From contig CABIZV010000001.1 of NCBI GenBank assembly GCA_902363335.1, positions 1 through 64,000 of the forward strand: DNA of 64,000 bases, written 5' to 3'. The notes below the pieces were generated by a model that was not told the DNA's origin, ran no database searches, and saw only the letters and a list, made by a program, of their open reading frames with translations. This DNA is from Enterobacteriaceae bacterium (GTDB taxonomy: Bacteria; Pseudomonadota; Gammaproteobacteria; Enterobacterales; Enterobacteriaceae). The position numbers and the translations under genes are program-made. This document shows positions 18,169-26,996 of the stretch, piece after piece (the first letter of the stretch is position 1; each line of letters starts with the position of its first letter).

Positions 18169-19110
18169 TCAGGCATCTGACCGGGATTCTCCTTCGGTTT
18201 GTACCGGATGTGACAAATAGTAGAGAAACCGACTTAGCGCCAGCGAAGGCAGATCCTTTTTACGCCAGAATACGCCGACGCTCCCTTTTTGCTCAATTCG
18301 CGGTAGTGCAAGAATAGAAAGCTGCCCCTGACTTGCGTAGCGCTCGGCAAGCCGTAACGAGAGGATTGAGATCATATCGCTACTTTGTAGCAGGTTAACG
18401 CTCACGTTCATCGAGGCTGATTCAATGGTGTTTTCCGGCAGCATCACGCCGTTTTCTACCAGCGCGTTATCAATACTCTGGCGGATGGGTGTGCCGGTGG
18501 GCCAGACTATCCAGCGCCAGGGGGATAAATCACTCCACGTCAGCCGACTGTGCGCTGCCAGCGGATGTCCGGTGCGCGCCACAAAGCATACCGGCTCGGT
18601 ATACAGCACTTCATAGTTTAGCGGCAGTTCCAGCGCCCGGCCGCCGATACGTCCTACCACCACGTCAACCACCCCGGACTGCAAATCTTGCAGTAACGGC
18701 GTCATCACCTTCTCTTCAATATTAAGATGCAGCGTCGGCATCTCTGCCAGCAGGGGAAAAATAGCGTGAGAAACGCAGTCCGTCGCCACTGGGGAGCAGC
18801 CGATTTTCAGGCTCCCCACGTGTCCACCTTGCTTAAAACGCTCCATCTCAAACTGCGAGCGTTCAATGTCGTTAATCAGCCGCTGCGCATGTTGCAGCAG
18901 CAGCTTGCCGCCTTCCGACACTCGTAGACCCTTGCTGTGCCTTTCAAACAGTACGATGCCCAAATCCTCCTCAAATTGTGTAAGCCATTTCGACAGGGCG
19001 GGCTGGGTGATATGCATGCGTTTGGCGACCTGCGTGAGGTTTCCCTGCTCGCCAAGTGCCACCAGCATTTGTAGATGATGAAGTTTCAGTTTCTGCGTCC
19101 AGTCAGCCAT
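18169..19110 (-). CDS. mhbR: LysR-type regulator of the 3-hydroxybenzoate cluster (MhbR-like)
   Basis: A 313-residue LysR regulator with an N-terminal winged helix-turn-helix (about residues 8-65: LTQVAKRMHITQPALSKWLTQ) and a C-terminal effector-binding domain. It is transcribed away from mhbTDHIM, the arrangement of the Klebsiella mhbR-mhbTDHIM cluster, so it probably activates those genes with 3-hydroxybenzoate or gentisate as inducer. The start at 19110 has GGAGG 9 bases before it; the frame extends 16 codons further without support. The symbol is given by synteny. Confidence 0.82.
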   Translation of the reverse strand: MADWTQKLKLHHLQMLVALGEQGNLTQVAKRMHITQPALSKWLTQFEEDLGIVLFERHSKGLRVSEGGKLLLQHAQRLINDIERSQFEMERFKQGGHVGSLKIGCSPVATDCVSHAIFPLLAEMPTLHLNIEEKVMTPLLQDLQSGVVDVVVGRIGGRALELPLNYEVLYTEPVCFVARTGHPLAAHSRLTWSDLSPWRWIVWPTGTPIRQSIDNALVENGVMLPENTIESASMNVSVNLLQSSDMISILSLRLAERYASQGQLSILALPRIEQKGSVGVFWRKKDLPSLALSRFLYYLSHPVQTEGESRSDA

Positions 19111-19280
19111 CAGCGATAACCTCCAGGTTATGGGTGGGCATGAAAAGCCATTGTACAACTCATTTCACTTGTCACAACATAGCAACATAAAAGCAAAAAA
19201 ATAAACATCTTACCCTGAGCCGTTTGGACGAAAGCGTGAACCCAAACGTGGAATACCTGCACTGACAGAGGCTCCTCCCT
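19111..19280. promoter_or_regulatory. mhbR-mhbT divergent control region
   Basis: A 170-base intergenic region. Two short palindromes, TTGTACAA (19151-19158) and TTGTCACAA (19169-19177), are about two helical turns apart, a spacing that suits a LysR tetramer. They are candidates for MhbR binding only; promoter elements are not clear by eye. Confidence 0.4.
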
Positions 19281-20639
19281 ATGACGCAACGACGTGAACT
19301 ACAAGCGCTAATCGATGCCGCACCCATCGGCAAGATGCAGTGGCGTGTCATTCTCTGCTGTTTCCTGGTGGTCATGCTTGACGGTTTTGATACCGCGGCA
19401 ATTGGCTTTATTGCTCCGGCTATTCGTGACCATTGGCAGTTAAGCGCCGGTTCTCTTGCGCCGCTCTTTGGCGCGGGATTGTTAGGCTTAACCGCCGGTG
19501 CTCTACTGTGTGGGCCGCTTTCAGACAAATTTGGACGTAAGCGGGTCATTGAATGGTGCGTCGCGCTATTTGGTCTTTTCAGCCTGCTATCTGCTTTTTC
19601 CCCCAATCTTGAAACGCTGATTATCCTGCGCTTTTTAACCGGCTTAGGACTCGGCGGCGCGATGCCTAATACCATCACCATGACCTCGGAATATCTGCCT
19701 TCCCGCCGTCGTGGTGCGCTGGTAACGCTGATGTTTTGTGGCTTTACGCTGGGATCCGCGATGGGCGGTATCGTCAGCGCGCAGTTGGTATCGGTAATTG
19801 GCTGGCACGGCATTCTGGTGCTGGGCGGCGTGCTGCCGTTGATGCTGTTCTTTGCGCTGCTGGCCGTGCTGCCAGAATCCCCGCGCTGGCTGGTGCGTCG
19901 TCAACGTCCGCAAGCGCAGGTGGTGCGAACGGTCAGCGCAATGACCGGCGAGCGTTATGAAAATACCGAATTCTGGCTTGATGAACCAGCGGCGACGAAG
20001 AAAGGCAGTATCAGCCAGCTGTTTACCGGGCGTCAGCTCACCATCACGCTGATGCTGTGGGTGGTGTTTTTTATGAGCCTGCTGATTATCTATTTGCTCT
20101 CAAGCTGGATGCCAACGTTGCTTAACCATCGCGGTATCGATCTCCAGCATGCGTCCTGGGTGACGGCGGCCTTCCAGGTCGGAGGAACGATGGGCGCGCT
20201 GGTGCTGGGCGTACTGATGGACAAATTCAATCCGTTCTGGGTGCTGGCAATAAGCTATGCGTTGGGGGCGATCTGCATTGTCATGATTGGCCTCAGCGGG
20301 GACGGTCTGTGGATGATGGCGCTGGCGATTTTCGGTACCGGTATTGGTATTAGCGGATCGCAGGTTGGATTGAATGCGCTGACCGCCACGCTGTACCCCA
20401 CGCAAAGTCGCGCTACCGGCGTGAGCTGGTCTAACGCCATCGGTCGCTGCGGCGCCATCGTAGGCTCCGTCTCCGGCGGCATGATGATGGCGATGAATTT
20501 CTCATTCGACACCCTGTTCTTTGTGATTGCCGTGCCTGCCGCCGTCAGCGCCGTGATGTTGACGTTGCTGACGCTGGTGATTCGCCAGTCACCTCGCGTA
20601 CCCGACTCGTTGCCTGCTATGGGCACGGTGAAAAGTTAA
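19281..20639 (+). CDS. mhbT: 3-hydroxybenzoate transporter (AAHS-family MFS)
   Basis: A 452-residue, twelve-helix MFS symporter of the aromatic acid:H+ family (PcaK/BenK). The diagnostic first-helix segment LDGFDTAAIGF and the loop 2-3 motif SDKFGRKRV are present. As first gene of mhbTDHIM it should import 3-hydroxybenzoate, and possibly gentisate, across the inner membrane. The next gene begins 11 bases after its stop. Confidence 0.88.
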   Translation: MTQRRELQALIDAAPIGKMQWRVILCCFLVVMLDGFDTAAIGFIAPAIRDHWQLSAGSLAPLFGAGLLGLTAGALLCGPLSDKFGRKRVIEWCVALFGLFSLLSAFSPNLETLIILRFLTGLGLGGAMPNTITMTSEYLPSRRRGALVTLMFCGFTLGSAMGGIVSAQLVSVIGWHGILVLGGVLPLMLFFALLAVLPESPRWLVRRQRPQAQVVRTVSAMTGERYENTEFWLDEPAATKKGSISQLFTGRQLTITLMLWVVFFMSLLIIYLLSSWMPTLLNHRGIDLQHASWVTAAFQVGGTMGALVLGVLMDKFNPFWVLAISYALGAICIVMIGLSGDGLWMMALAIFGTGIGISGSQVGLNALTATLYPTQSRATGVSWSNAIGRCGAIVGSVSGGMMMAMNFSFDTLFFVIAVPAAVSAVMLTLLTLVIRQSPRVPDSLPAMGTVKS

Positions 20640-20650
20640 GGAGAATAATA

Positions 20651-21679
20651 ATGACCTCGGACGTAAAACACGATCGCCAACGCTTCTACCAGCATATTTC
20701 CGGACAAAACCTGACGCCGCTTTGGGAATCGTTGCACCATCTGGTGCCGAAAACGCCGAACGCCAACTGCGCGCCAGCCTGCTGGAATTATCAGGAAATT
20801 CGCCCGCTGCTGCTGGAAAGCGGCACCCTGATTGGCGCGAAAGAAGCGGTGCGCCGCGTGCTGGTGCTGGAAAACCCCGGCCTGCGCGGTCAATCCTCTA
20901 TTACCTCCTCGCTGTACGCGGGGCTGCAATTAATCATGCCGGGCGAAGTCGCGCCGAGCCATCGACATAATCAGTCGGCGCTGCGTTTTGTGGTGGAAGG
21001 CCATGGCGCATTTACCGCCGTTGACGGTGAACGCACGCAAATGCGTCCGGGCGATTTTATTTTGACCCCGCAATGGCGTTGGCATGACCACGGGAATCCC
21101 GGCGACGAACCGGTTATCTGGCTGGATGGCCTGGATCTGCCGCTGGTGAACTACCTTGGCTGCGGGTTCGCTGAAGACTACCCGGAAGATCAACAACCGG
21201 TGACGCGCAAAGAGGGTGACTACCTGCCGCGCTATGCCGCCAATATGCTGCCGCTGCGCCACCAGGTAGGGAACTCATCACCCATTTTCAACTATCGCTA
21301 TGACCGTAGCCGTGACGCGCTGCATGAATTAACCCGTATGGGAGAGGCCGATGAGTGGGATGGCTACAAAATGCGCTACGTCAACCCGGTCACCGGCGGT
21401 TATCCGATGCCGTCGATGGGAGCCTTCCTGCAACTGTTGCCGAAGGGGTTCCAGTCACGTAAGGCACGCACCACCGACAGCACCATCTACCACGTCGTGG
21501 AAGGTCGCGGCGAGGTGACGATTGGCGAACAAACCTTCAGCTTCAACGCGAAAGATATTTTTGTCGTGCCCACCTGGCACAGCGTGTCCTTCAACACGCC
21601 AGAAGAGACCGTGCTATTTAGTTTCTCGGATCGTCCCGTTCAGGAAGCCCTGGGCCTGTTCCGCGAAGCGCGCTATTAA
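20651..21679 (+). CDS. mhbD: Gentisate 1,2-dioxygenase
   Basis: A 342-residue bicupin iron(II) dioxygenase that opens gentisate (2,5-dihydroxybenzoate) with O2 to give maleylpyruvate. Iron ligands are likely H104 and H106 in SHRHNQSALRF and H145 in RWHDHG. A second cupin repeats this layout in the C-terminal half (YHVVEGRGEVTIG). AAGGAG lies upstream of the ATG. Second gene of the mhbTDHIM operon, followed by the hydrolase after 16 bases. Confidence 0.93.
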   Translation: MTSDVKHDRQRFYQHISGQNLTPLWESLHHLVPKTPNANCAPACWNYQEIRPLLLESGTLIGAKEAVRRVLVLENPGLRGQSSITSSLYAGLQLIMPGEVAPSHRHNQSALRFVVEGHGAFTAVDGERTQMRPGDFILTPQWRWHDHGNPGDEPVIWLDGLDLPLVNYLGCGFAEDYPEDQQPVTRKEGDYLPRYAANMLPLRHQVGNSSPIFNYRYDRSRDALHELTRMGEADEWDGYKMRYVNPVTGGYPMPSMGAFLQLLPKGFQSRKARTTDSTIYHVVEGRGEVTIGEQTFSFNAKDIFVVPTWHSVSFNTPEETVLFSFSDRPVQEALGLFREARY

Positions 21680-21695
21680 TTTCAGGAGAATAACT

Positions 21696-22397
21696 ATGAG
21701 CAAATATGCCTTTGAACCCCAAGCCCCGGTAGCGATTCCCGTCGTGGGGAGTGATGAATTGTTCCCGGTGCGTCGCGTGTACTGTGTGGGCCGTAACTAT
21801 GCCGCACACGCCCGCGAGATGGGATTTGACCCGGACCGTGAGCCGCCATTCTTCTTTTGTAAACCGGCGGATGCGGTCGTGCCCGTGGCCGCAGGCGAAA
21901 CCCTGAATCTGGCCTATCCGGCGCAGACCGACAACTATCACTACGAAATTGAGCTGGTGGTCGCCATTGGTAAAAAAGGCAGCGATATCCCGCTGGAGCA
22001 GGCCGGTGAATATATCTGGGGCTACGCGACGGGGCTTGATATGACCCGACGCGATCGTCAGATGGAGATGCGCCAGATGGGGCGTCCATGGGAAATTGGC
22101 AAAGCCTTTGACCTTTCCGCACCGATTGCGCCGCTGCACAAAGTGGCCGATGCGCCGTCGCTTGAAAAAGCGCCAATCTGGTTACAGGTTGACGGTAAAG
22201 ACCGCCAGCGCAGCGATATCGAACATCTGATTTGGGATGTGAAAGAGACCATCAGCTACCTGTCCGGTTTCTTTGAATTACAGCCGGGCGACCTGATTTT
22301 CACCGGTACGCCAGAAGGCGTGGGGGCCGTGGTGAAGGGCGAAACCATCACCGGTAACGTCGACGGTTTAACGCCTATTGCCGTGAAAATTGTTTGA
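21696..22397 (+). CDS. mhbH: Fumarylpyruvate hydrolase
   Basis: A 233-residue fumarylacetoacetate-hydrolase-family enzyme that splits fumarylpyruvate into fumarate and pyruvate, the last step of the glutathione-dependent gentisate route. The acidic metal site is visible in YHYEIELVVAI (ExE), followed by the GYATGLDMTRRD loop. The start at 21696 follows AGGAG directly; the open frame continues upstream through mhbD in another frame and is not used. Confidence 0.92.
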   Translation: MSKYAFEPQAPVAIPVVGSDELFPVRRVYCVGRNYAAHAREMGFDPDREPPFFFCKPADAVVPVAAGETLNLAYPAQTDNYHYEIELVVAIGKKGSDIPLEQAGEYIWGYATGLDMTRRDRQMEMRQMGRPWEIGKAFDLSAPIAPLHKVADAPSLEKAPIWLQVDGKDRQRSDIEHLIWDVKETISYLSGFFELQPGDLIFTGTPEGVGAVVKGETITGNVDGLTPIAVKIV

Positions 22398-22405
22398 GGT
22401 GAATG

Positions 22406-23050
22406 ATGAAGCTGTACAGTTTTTTTAATAGTTCGGCCTCTTATCGCGTGCGTATTGCGATGGCGCTGAAAGGCATCGACTACCAGACCGTGGGCGTGAA
22501 TATTCGTATCGGCCAGCAGAATGCGCTGGAGTACCGACGCTTAAACCCGATAGGGCTGGTGCCTGCGCTTATCACCGATGAGGGTGAATCGTTGGGTCAG
22601 TCGCTGGCAATTATTGACTGGCTGGACAGACATTTCCCGCAAACCCCGCTGCTTCCGACAAACGATCCCCAGCGGATGCGCGTACTGGAAGTGGTGTATG
22701 CCATTTGCTGCGATATCCACCCGGTAAACAACATGCGCGTCCTGCGTTATCTTAGCGACGAGCTGAAGGTCAGCGAAGAGGCGAAAAAACGCTGGTATGA
22801 GCACTGGATCTTGCAGGGAATGAGTGCCGTTGAACAACTGTTGCGCCGTAGCGACACCGGTACGTTTTGCGTCGGCGATACGCCGACCCTGGCCGATTGT
22901 TGCCTGGTGCCCCAGTGGGCAAATGCGCAGCGTATGGGCTGCGATCTGAGCGGATTCCCGCGCTGCAAAGCCGTGTACGACGCTTGCGTTGGGCTGCCGG
23001 CATTTATTGCCGCGGCGCCTGAAAATCAGCAAGACAAGATCCCGGCGTAG
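22406..23050 (+). CDS. mhbI: Maleylpyruvate isomerase (zeta-class GST)
   Basis: A 214-residue zeta-class glutathione transferase that isomerises maleylpyruvate to fumarylpyruvate with glutathione as cofactor. The glutathione-binding motif SSASYRVRIAMALKG (about residues 9-23) and the 'IIDWLDRHFP' helix are typical. Of two adjacent ATGs, the second (22406) is better placed, six bases after GAGG. It lies between the hydrolase and monooxygenase genes, and its end is only 19 bases from the next start. Confidence 0.92.
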   Translation: MKLYSFFNSSASYRVRIAMALKGIDYQTVGVNIRIGQQNALEYRRLNPIGLVPALITDEGESLGQSLAIIDWLDRHFPQTPLLPTNDPQRMRVLEVVYAICCDIHPVNNMRVLRYLSDELKVSEEAKKRWYEHWILQGMSAVEQLLRRSDTGTFCVGDTPTLADCCLVPQWANAQRMGCDLSGFPRCKAVYDACVGLPAFIAAAPENQQDKIPA

Positions 23051-23069
23051 TCAGAAAAGGAGAATAATC

Positions 23070-24263
23070 ATGGCGAAAGTCACCCGTGCAATTATTGTGG
23101 GCGGTGGTATCGGCGGCGCGGCTACCGCACTGTCGCTGGCGCGTCAGGGCATCCAGGTGATGCTGCTGGAACAGGCGCATGAAATTGGTGAAATTGGTGC
23201 TGGGATCCAGCTTGGCCCCAACGCTTTTTCCGCACTCGATAGCTTAGGCGTCGGCGAAGTCGCTCGTCAGCGTGCGGTCTTTACCGATCACATCACCATG
23301 ATGGATGCGGTAAACGGTGAAGAAGTCGTAAGTATTGAGACCGGCCAGGCGTTCCGCGATCACTTCGGTGGCCCGTATGCGGTTATCCATCGCGTGGATA
23401 TCCACGCCACCGTGTGGGAGGCCGCGTTACAGCACCCTGGCGTGAAATATCGCACCTCCACTCACGTGGTTGATATCCGTCAAACCGCGGACGATGTCAC
23501 CGTGTTTGATGATAAAGGCAATAGCTGGACGGCGGATATTCTGGTGGGCTGTGACGGCGTGAAATCTATCGTCCGTCAGAGCCTGCTCAGCGATAACCCG
23601 CGTGTGACCGGGCATGTGGTTTATCGTGCGGTGGTCGAGCGCGACGATATGCCGGAAGACCTGCGTATCAACGCCCCGGTGCTGTGGGCAGGCCCGCATT
23701 GCCATCTGGTGCACTATCCGCTGCGCGGCGGCAAACAGTACAACCTGGTGGTGACCTTCCACAGTCGTGAAACGGAAGAGTGGGGTGTGCGCGACGGCAG
23801 TAAAGAGGAAGTGATGTCCTACTTTAAAGGCATTCATCCGCGTCCACGGCAGATGCTCGATAAACCGACCTCATGGCGTCGTTGGGCAACCGCCGATCGT
23901 GAGCCGGTAGAGAAATGGGGCAACGGTCGCATAACCCTGGTGGGCGACGCCGCGCACCCGGTGGCGCAGTATATGGCCCAGGGGGCCTGTATGGCGCTGG
24001 AAGATGCGGTGACGCTGGGTAAAGCGCTGGCCCAGTGCGAAGGCGATGCGGCAAGCGCCTTTGCGTTGTATGAGTCGGTGCGTATTCCGCGCACTGCACG
24101 TATCGTCTGGTCAACGCGTGAAATGGGGCGCTTATACCATGCGGCGGGCGTTGAGCGTCAGGTGCGTAATCTGCTGTGGAAAGGGAAAACCCAGGACGAG
24201 TTTTACCGGGGGATTGAATGGCTGTACGGCTGGAAAGAAGATAACTGTTTGCAGCCGCGATAA
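23070..24263 (+). CDS. mhbM: 3-hydroxybenzoate 6-monooxygenase
   Basis: A 397-residue class A flavoprotein hydroxylase converting 3-hydroxybenzoate to gentisate with NADH and O2, the entry step of this pathway. FAD motifs are all present: GGGIGG (11-16), the DG motif CDGVKS (162-163) and the GD motif LVGDAAHP (292-293). The start follows AAGGAG closely. Last gene of mhbTDHIM; a REP cluster follows its stop. Confidence 0.93.
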   Translation: MAKVTRAIIVGGGIGGAATALSLARQGIQVMLLEQAHEIGEIGAGIQLGPNAFSALDSLGVGEVARQRAVFTDHITMMDAVNGEEVVSIETGQAFRDHFGGPYAVIHRVDIHATVWEAALQHPGVKYRTSTHVVDIRQTADDVTVFDDKGNSWTADILVGCDGVKSIVRQSLLSDNPRVTGHVVYRAVVERDDMPEDLRINAPVLWAGPHCHLVHYPLRGGKQYNLVVTFHSRETEEWGVRDGSKEEVMSYFKGIHPRPRQMLDKPTSWRRWATADREPVEKWGNGRITLVGDAAHPVAQYMAQGACMALEDAVTLGKALAQCEGDAASAFALYESVRIPRTARIVWSTREMGRLYHAAGVERQVRNLLWKGKTQDEFYRGIEWLYGWKEDNCLQPR

Positions 24264-24272
24264 TCGCTGTGT

Positions 24273-24452
24273 CCCGGCGGCGCTGCGCTTGGCCGGGCTA
24301 CCGCAATAACGTAGATACTGTGGGCATTGACAATATGTAGGCCTGATAAGCTACGCGCCATCAGGCGTAACCGTGCACATTGCTGGATGGCGGCGACGCC
24401 TTATCCGGCCTACGCCCACGGGTAGCCCGGGCGAGCGCAAGCGACCCCGGGA
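24273..24452. repeat. Composite REP cluster (three elements)
   Basis: Three neighbouring elements: a 'cccggcggcgctgcgcttggccgggctac' copy (24273-24301), a paired gtaggcctgataag...ccttatccggcctac BIME (24337-24414), and a gtagcccgggcgagcgcaagcgacc copy (24422-24452). They lie between the convergent mhbM and M24-like genes and may end both transcripts. Confidence 0.85.
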
Positions 24453-24455
24453 ATA

Positions 24456-25847
24456 TCACCGGTTGCCAACCACCAGCGCTTTATCCTTTGCCAACATAAA
24501 CGGCCTTAAATACCCCACGCCGTTGGATAACGGTATCACATCATCGCTTAGCGCAATCTTCAGCACATCGCGGATATACGCGCGACGCGCCTCAATGCGA
24601 GCCCACAATTCCGGGTACTCCTGGGCGATGCTTTTTTGTAACGCCGCATCCGCCAGCGCGACGCTCTCCTCGGCGCTGACCCCGGTATAACCCGGCACGG
24701 AAGGAATAATATCGAGCTGCAAAATCATGCCACTTTTCAGCGTTTCAGCGGACTGCGGATACACCGGCGAAGACATCCACTCTTCATCTGCGCTTAAATG
24801 CCCGGGATTCAGATGCCAGCCGTATTGTGCTTTCGGCAGCACGCTCTCGACCTGGTTATACAGCTCCCCGCCGGGCATCCCAATCTGAATGCGGGTAAGC
24901 CACTGGGCCACCGCGCCAAAATAGGGTTTCGCCACGCGGTCTAAATAATCCTTCTGGTTCTCCGGCAGTTCGCTTTCATCGGCAATCACAAACCCGGTAC
25001 GGCTGGACAACCCGCCTTTAAAGCCGGTGGTCAACGATAGCGGCTGACCGCGCTCAATCTGCTTATAGGTCGGATAGAAATTGGCTTTTTCAAAGCGCTG
25101 CCCGGCGGCGGCAATGGCCACCACCGTCTGATACTGCCCTTCGGCGGCGAGCAGTGCGCCCAGTTCGACCTCACGAATGCCGGGCTCGACCGCGTCCAGC
25201 GCCGTCAGCATACAGTTGGAGGCCAGATTGGCACCGTACTCATAATGGGCAATTTCGTTAGCGTTATTGACCGTTCTTGCCCCTTTATCGCCGCGTATAA
25301 ACAGATGGGCGGCATTGACCAGCTCCGCATGCGTGCTCTGTTTCACCGCCTCAACGATAAAATAGGGCAGGTCAAAGAGCTTGGCATTATCGCTCAATGT
25401 GGCGGTAAACATCTTCCAGCCGACCAGACCTATTTTCGACATTGCGCTCAGCCCGGTTTCATTAAACAACTGCGCGAGCGGCTTTTCGTTACTCATGGGC
25501 TGATTGGGCAGGGAAAAATGCGGACAATGCTTAAGCGTCACCGGCAAACGCGCGTGCTGTGCCATCTTCAGGTTTTCATTCCCCAAAATCACCGTCGCAT
25601 GACCGGATTTATCCAGCACCAGCAAGCCTTCTTCAAAGCGTGGAATAAATCCAGTCAAATACTCGAAGTTCCCGCCATGCTCTTTATCGGCATAAATCAC
25701 CAGCGCGTCGAATCGCTCCTCGCGCATCCGTTCCAGCACCTTGTTTTTTCGCTCTTGCATCGTGGCATCGCTCAGAAACACCGGCGGTACACCGTGAAAC
25801 TGGCGTGGGGATTGTGTGGTCTTAAGCTGGATAACGGTCGAATTCAT
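24456..25847 (-). CDS. M24-family (creatinase/Xaa-Pro peptidase fold) protein, metal site degenerate
   Basis: A 463-residue protein with the two-domain layout of the M24 group: a creatinase-type N-terminal domain (about 30-180) and a pita-bread C-terminal domain (about 195-450). Where active metallopeptidases have Asp-x-Gly and a second Asp, this protein has T273 (LTTGF) and S282 (SSRTG). H350, D379 and E393/E394 remain near the other ligand positions. It is probably not a normal dinuclear metallopeptidase; creatinase-like chemistry or a non-catalytic role is possible. The start at 25847 has AGGAGG 5 bases upstream; a GTG six bases earlier is rejected. Substrate unknown; absent from this place in E. 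coli K-12. Confidence 0.72.
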   Translation of the reverse strand: MNSTVIQLKTTQSPRQFHGVPPVFLSDATMQERKNKVLERMREERFDALVIYADKEHGGNFEYLTGFIPRFEEGLLVLDKSGHATVILGNENLKMAQHARLPVTLKHCPHFSLPNQPMSNEKPLAQLFNETGLSAMSKIGLVGWKMFTATLSDNAKLFDLPYFIVEAVKQSTHAELVNAAHLFIRGDKGARTVNNANEIAHYEYGANLASNCMLTALDAVEPGIREVELGALLAAEGQYQTVVAIAAAGQRFEKANFYPTYKQIERGQPLSLTTGFKGGLSSRTGFVIADESELPENQKDYLDRVAKPYFGAVAQWLTRIQIGMPGGELYNQVESVLPKAQYGWHLNPGHLSADEEWMSSPVYPQSAETLKSGMILQLDIIPSVPGYTGVSAEESVALADAALQKSIAQEYPELWARIEARRAYIRDVLKIALSDDVIPLSNGVGYLRPFMLAKDKALVVGNR

Positions 25848-25957
25848 CTTCACCTCCTGGTGTGTCGATAATCGCGAACAATACGTCGCGCTCCTGGCAG
25901 TGGAAAGCTGCAGGGTTAGACGTTACCATAGCGCCTCTTTTTTTTCTGGATAACGAT

Positions 25958-26896
25958 ATGCGTGTTTTACTGGCGCCGATGGAAGGCGTACTCGATTCGC
26001 TGGTGCGCGAGCTGCTGACCGAAGTGAACGATTACGATCTGTGCATCACCGAATTTCTGCGCGTGGTGGATCAACTGCTGCCGGTAAAATCGTTTCAGAA
26101 ACTGTGCCCGGAGCTGCATAACGAAAGCCGGACGCCATCCGGCACCCGCGTGCGGATTCAATTGCTGGGCCAGTATCCGCAGTGGCTGGCGGAAAACGCC
26201 GCCCGGGCGGTGGAGCTGGGATCGTGGGGCGTTGATCTCAATTGCGGTTGCCCATCGAAAACGGTCAACGGCAGCGGCGGCGGGGCGACGCTGCTAAAAG
26301 ATCCCGAGCTGATTTATCAAGGCGCGAAAGCCATGCGTGAAGCGGTGCCAGCGCATCTGCCGGTGACGGTAAAAATTCGCCTCGGCTGGGACAGCGGCGC
26401 GCGGCAGTTTGAAATTGCCGATGCGGTGCAGCAGGCTGGCGCGACCGAACTCGCCGTGCATGGCCGTACCAAAGAAGACGGGTATAAAGCCGAGCGGATC
26501 AACTGGCAGGCGATTGCCGACATCCGCCAGCGTCTGACCATACCGGTGATTGCCAACGGTGAAATCTGGGGCTATCAAAGCGCGCAGGAGTGTATGGCGG
26601 TGACCGGCTGTGATGCGGTGATGATTGGCCGTGGGGCGCTTAACGTGCCAAATTTAAGCCGGGTCATCAAATATAATGAGCCGCGCCTACCCTGGCCGCA
26701 GGTGGTTGAGCTACTTAAAAAATACACGCATCTGGAAAAGCAGGGCGATACCGGGTTGTATCATGTCGCGCGTATCAAGCAGTGGCTGGGTTATCTGCGT
26801 AAAGAGTATGATGAGGCCACCACGCTATTTACCGCCGTGCGCGCCTTGCAGGAATCAAAGCTGATTTCTCGGGTTATCAATGACTGGCAGGCGTAA
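25958..26896 (+). CDS. dusC: tRNA-dihydrouridine(16) synthase DusC
   Basis: A 312-residue FMN-dependent TIM-barrel enzyme (E. coli DusC is 315) that reduces U16 in the D-loop of tRNAs with NADPH. The catalytic cysteine is C98 in NCGCPSKTV, and the N-terminus MRVLLAPMEGV is the family start. The frame is open 32 codons upstream, but the ATG at 25958 matches homologues. Its 5' region is shared with the divergent M24-like gene (110 bases). Confidence 0.95.
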   Translation: MRVLLAPMEGVLDSLVRELLTEVNDYDLCITEFLRVVDQLLPVKSFQKLCPELHNESRTPSGTRVRIQLLGQYPQWLAENAARAVELGSWGVDLNCGCPSKTVNGSGGGATLLKDPELIYQGAKAMREAVPAHLPVTVKIRLGWDSGARQFEIADAVQQAGATELAVHGRTKEDGYKAERINWQAIADIRQRLTIPVIANGEIWGYQSAQECMAVTGCDAVMIGRGALNVPNLSRVIKYNEPRLPWPQVVELLKKYTHLEKQGDTGLYHVARIKQWLGYLRKEYDEATTLFTAVRALQESKLISRVINDWQA

Positions 26897-26904
26897 GCGT
26901 TTGT

Positions 26905-26982
26905 GCCGGATGGCGGCTACGCCTTATCCGGCCTACAAGTAAAGGTGCATTCGTAGGCCGGATAAGCGAAGCGCCATCCGGC
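26905..26982. repeat. BIME (paired REP)
   Basis: gccggatggcggctacgccttatccggcctac is followed by gtaggccggataagcgaagcgccatccggc in opposite orientation, forming a long imperfect hairpin between the convergent dusC and methyltransferase genes. Confidence 0.88.
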
Positions 26983-26996
26983 AATGCTGACCACGT

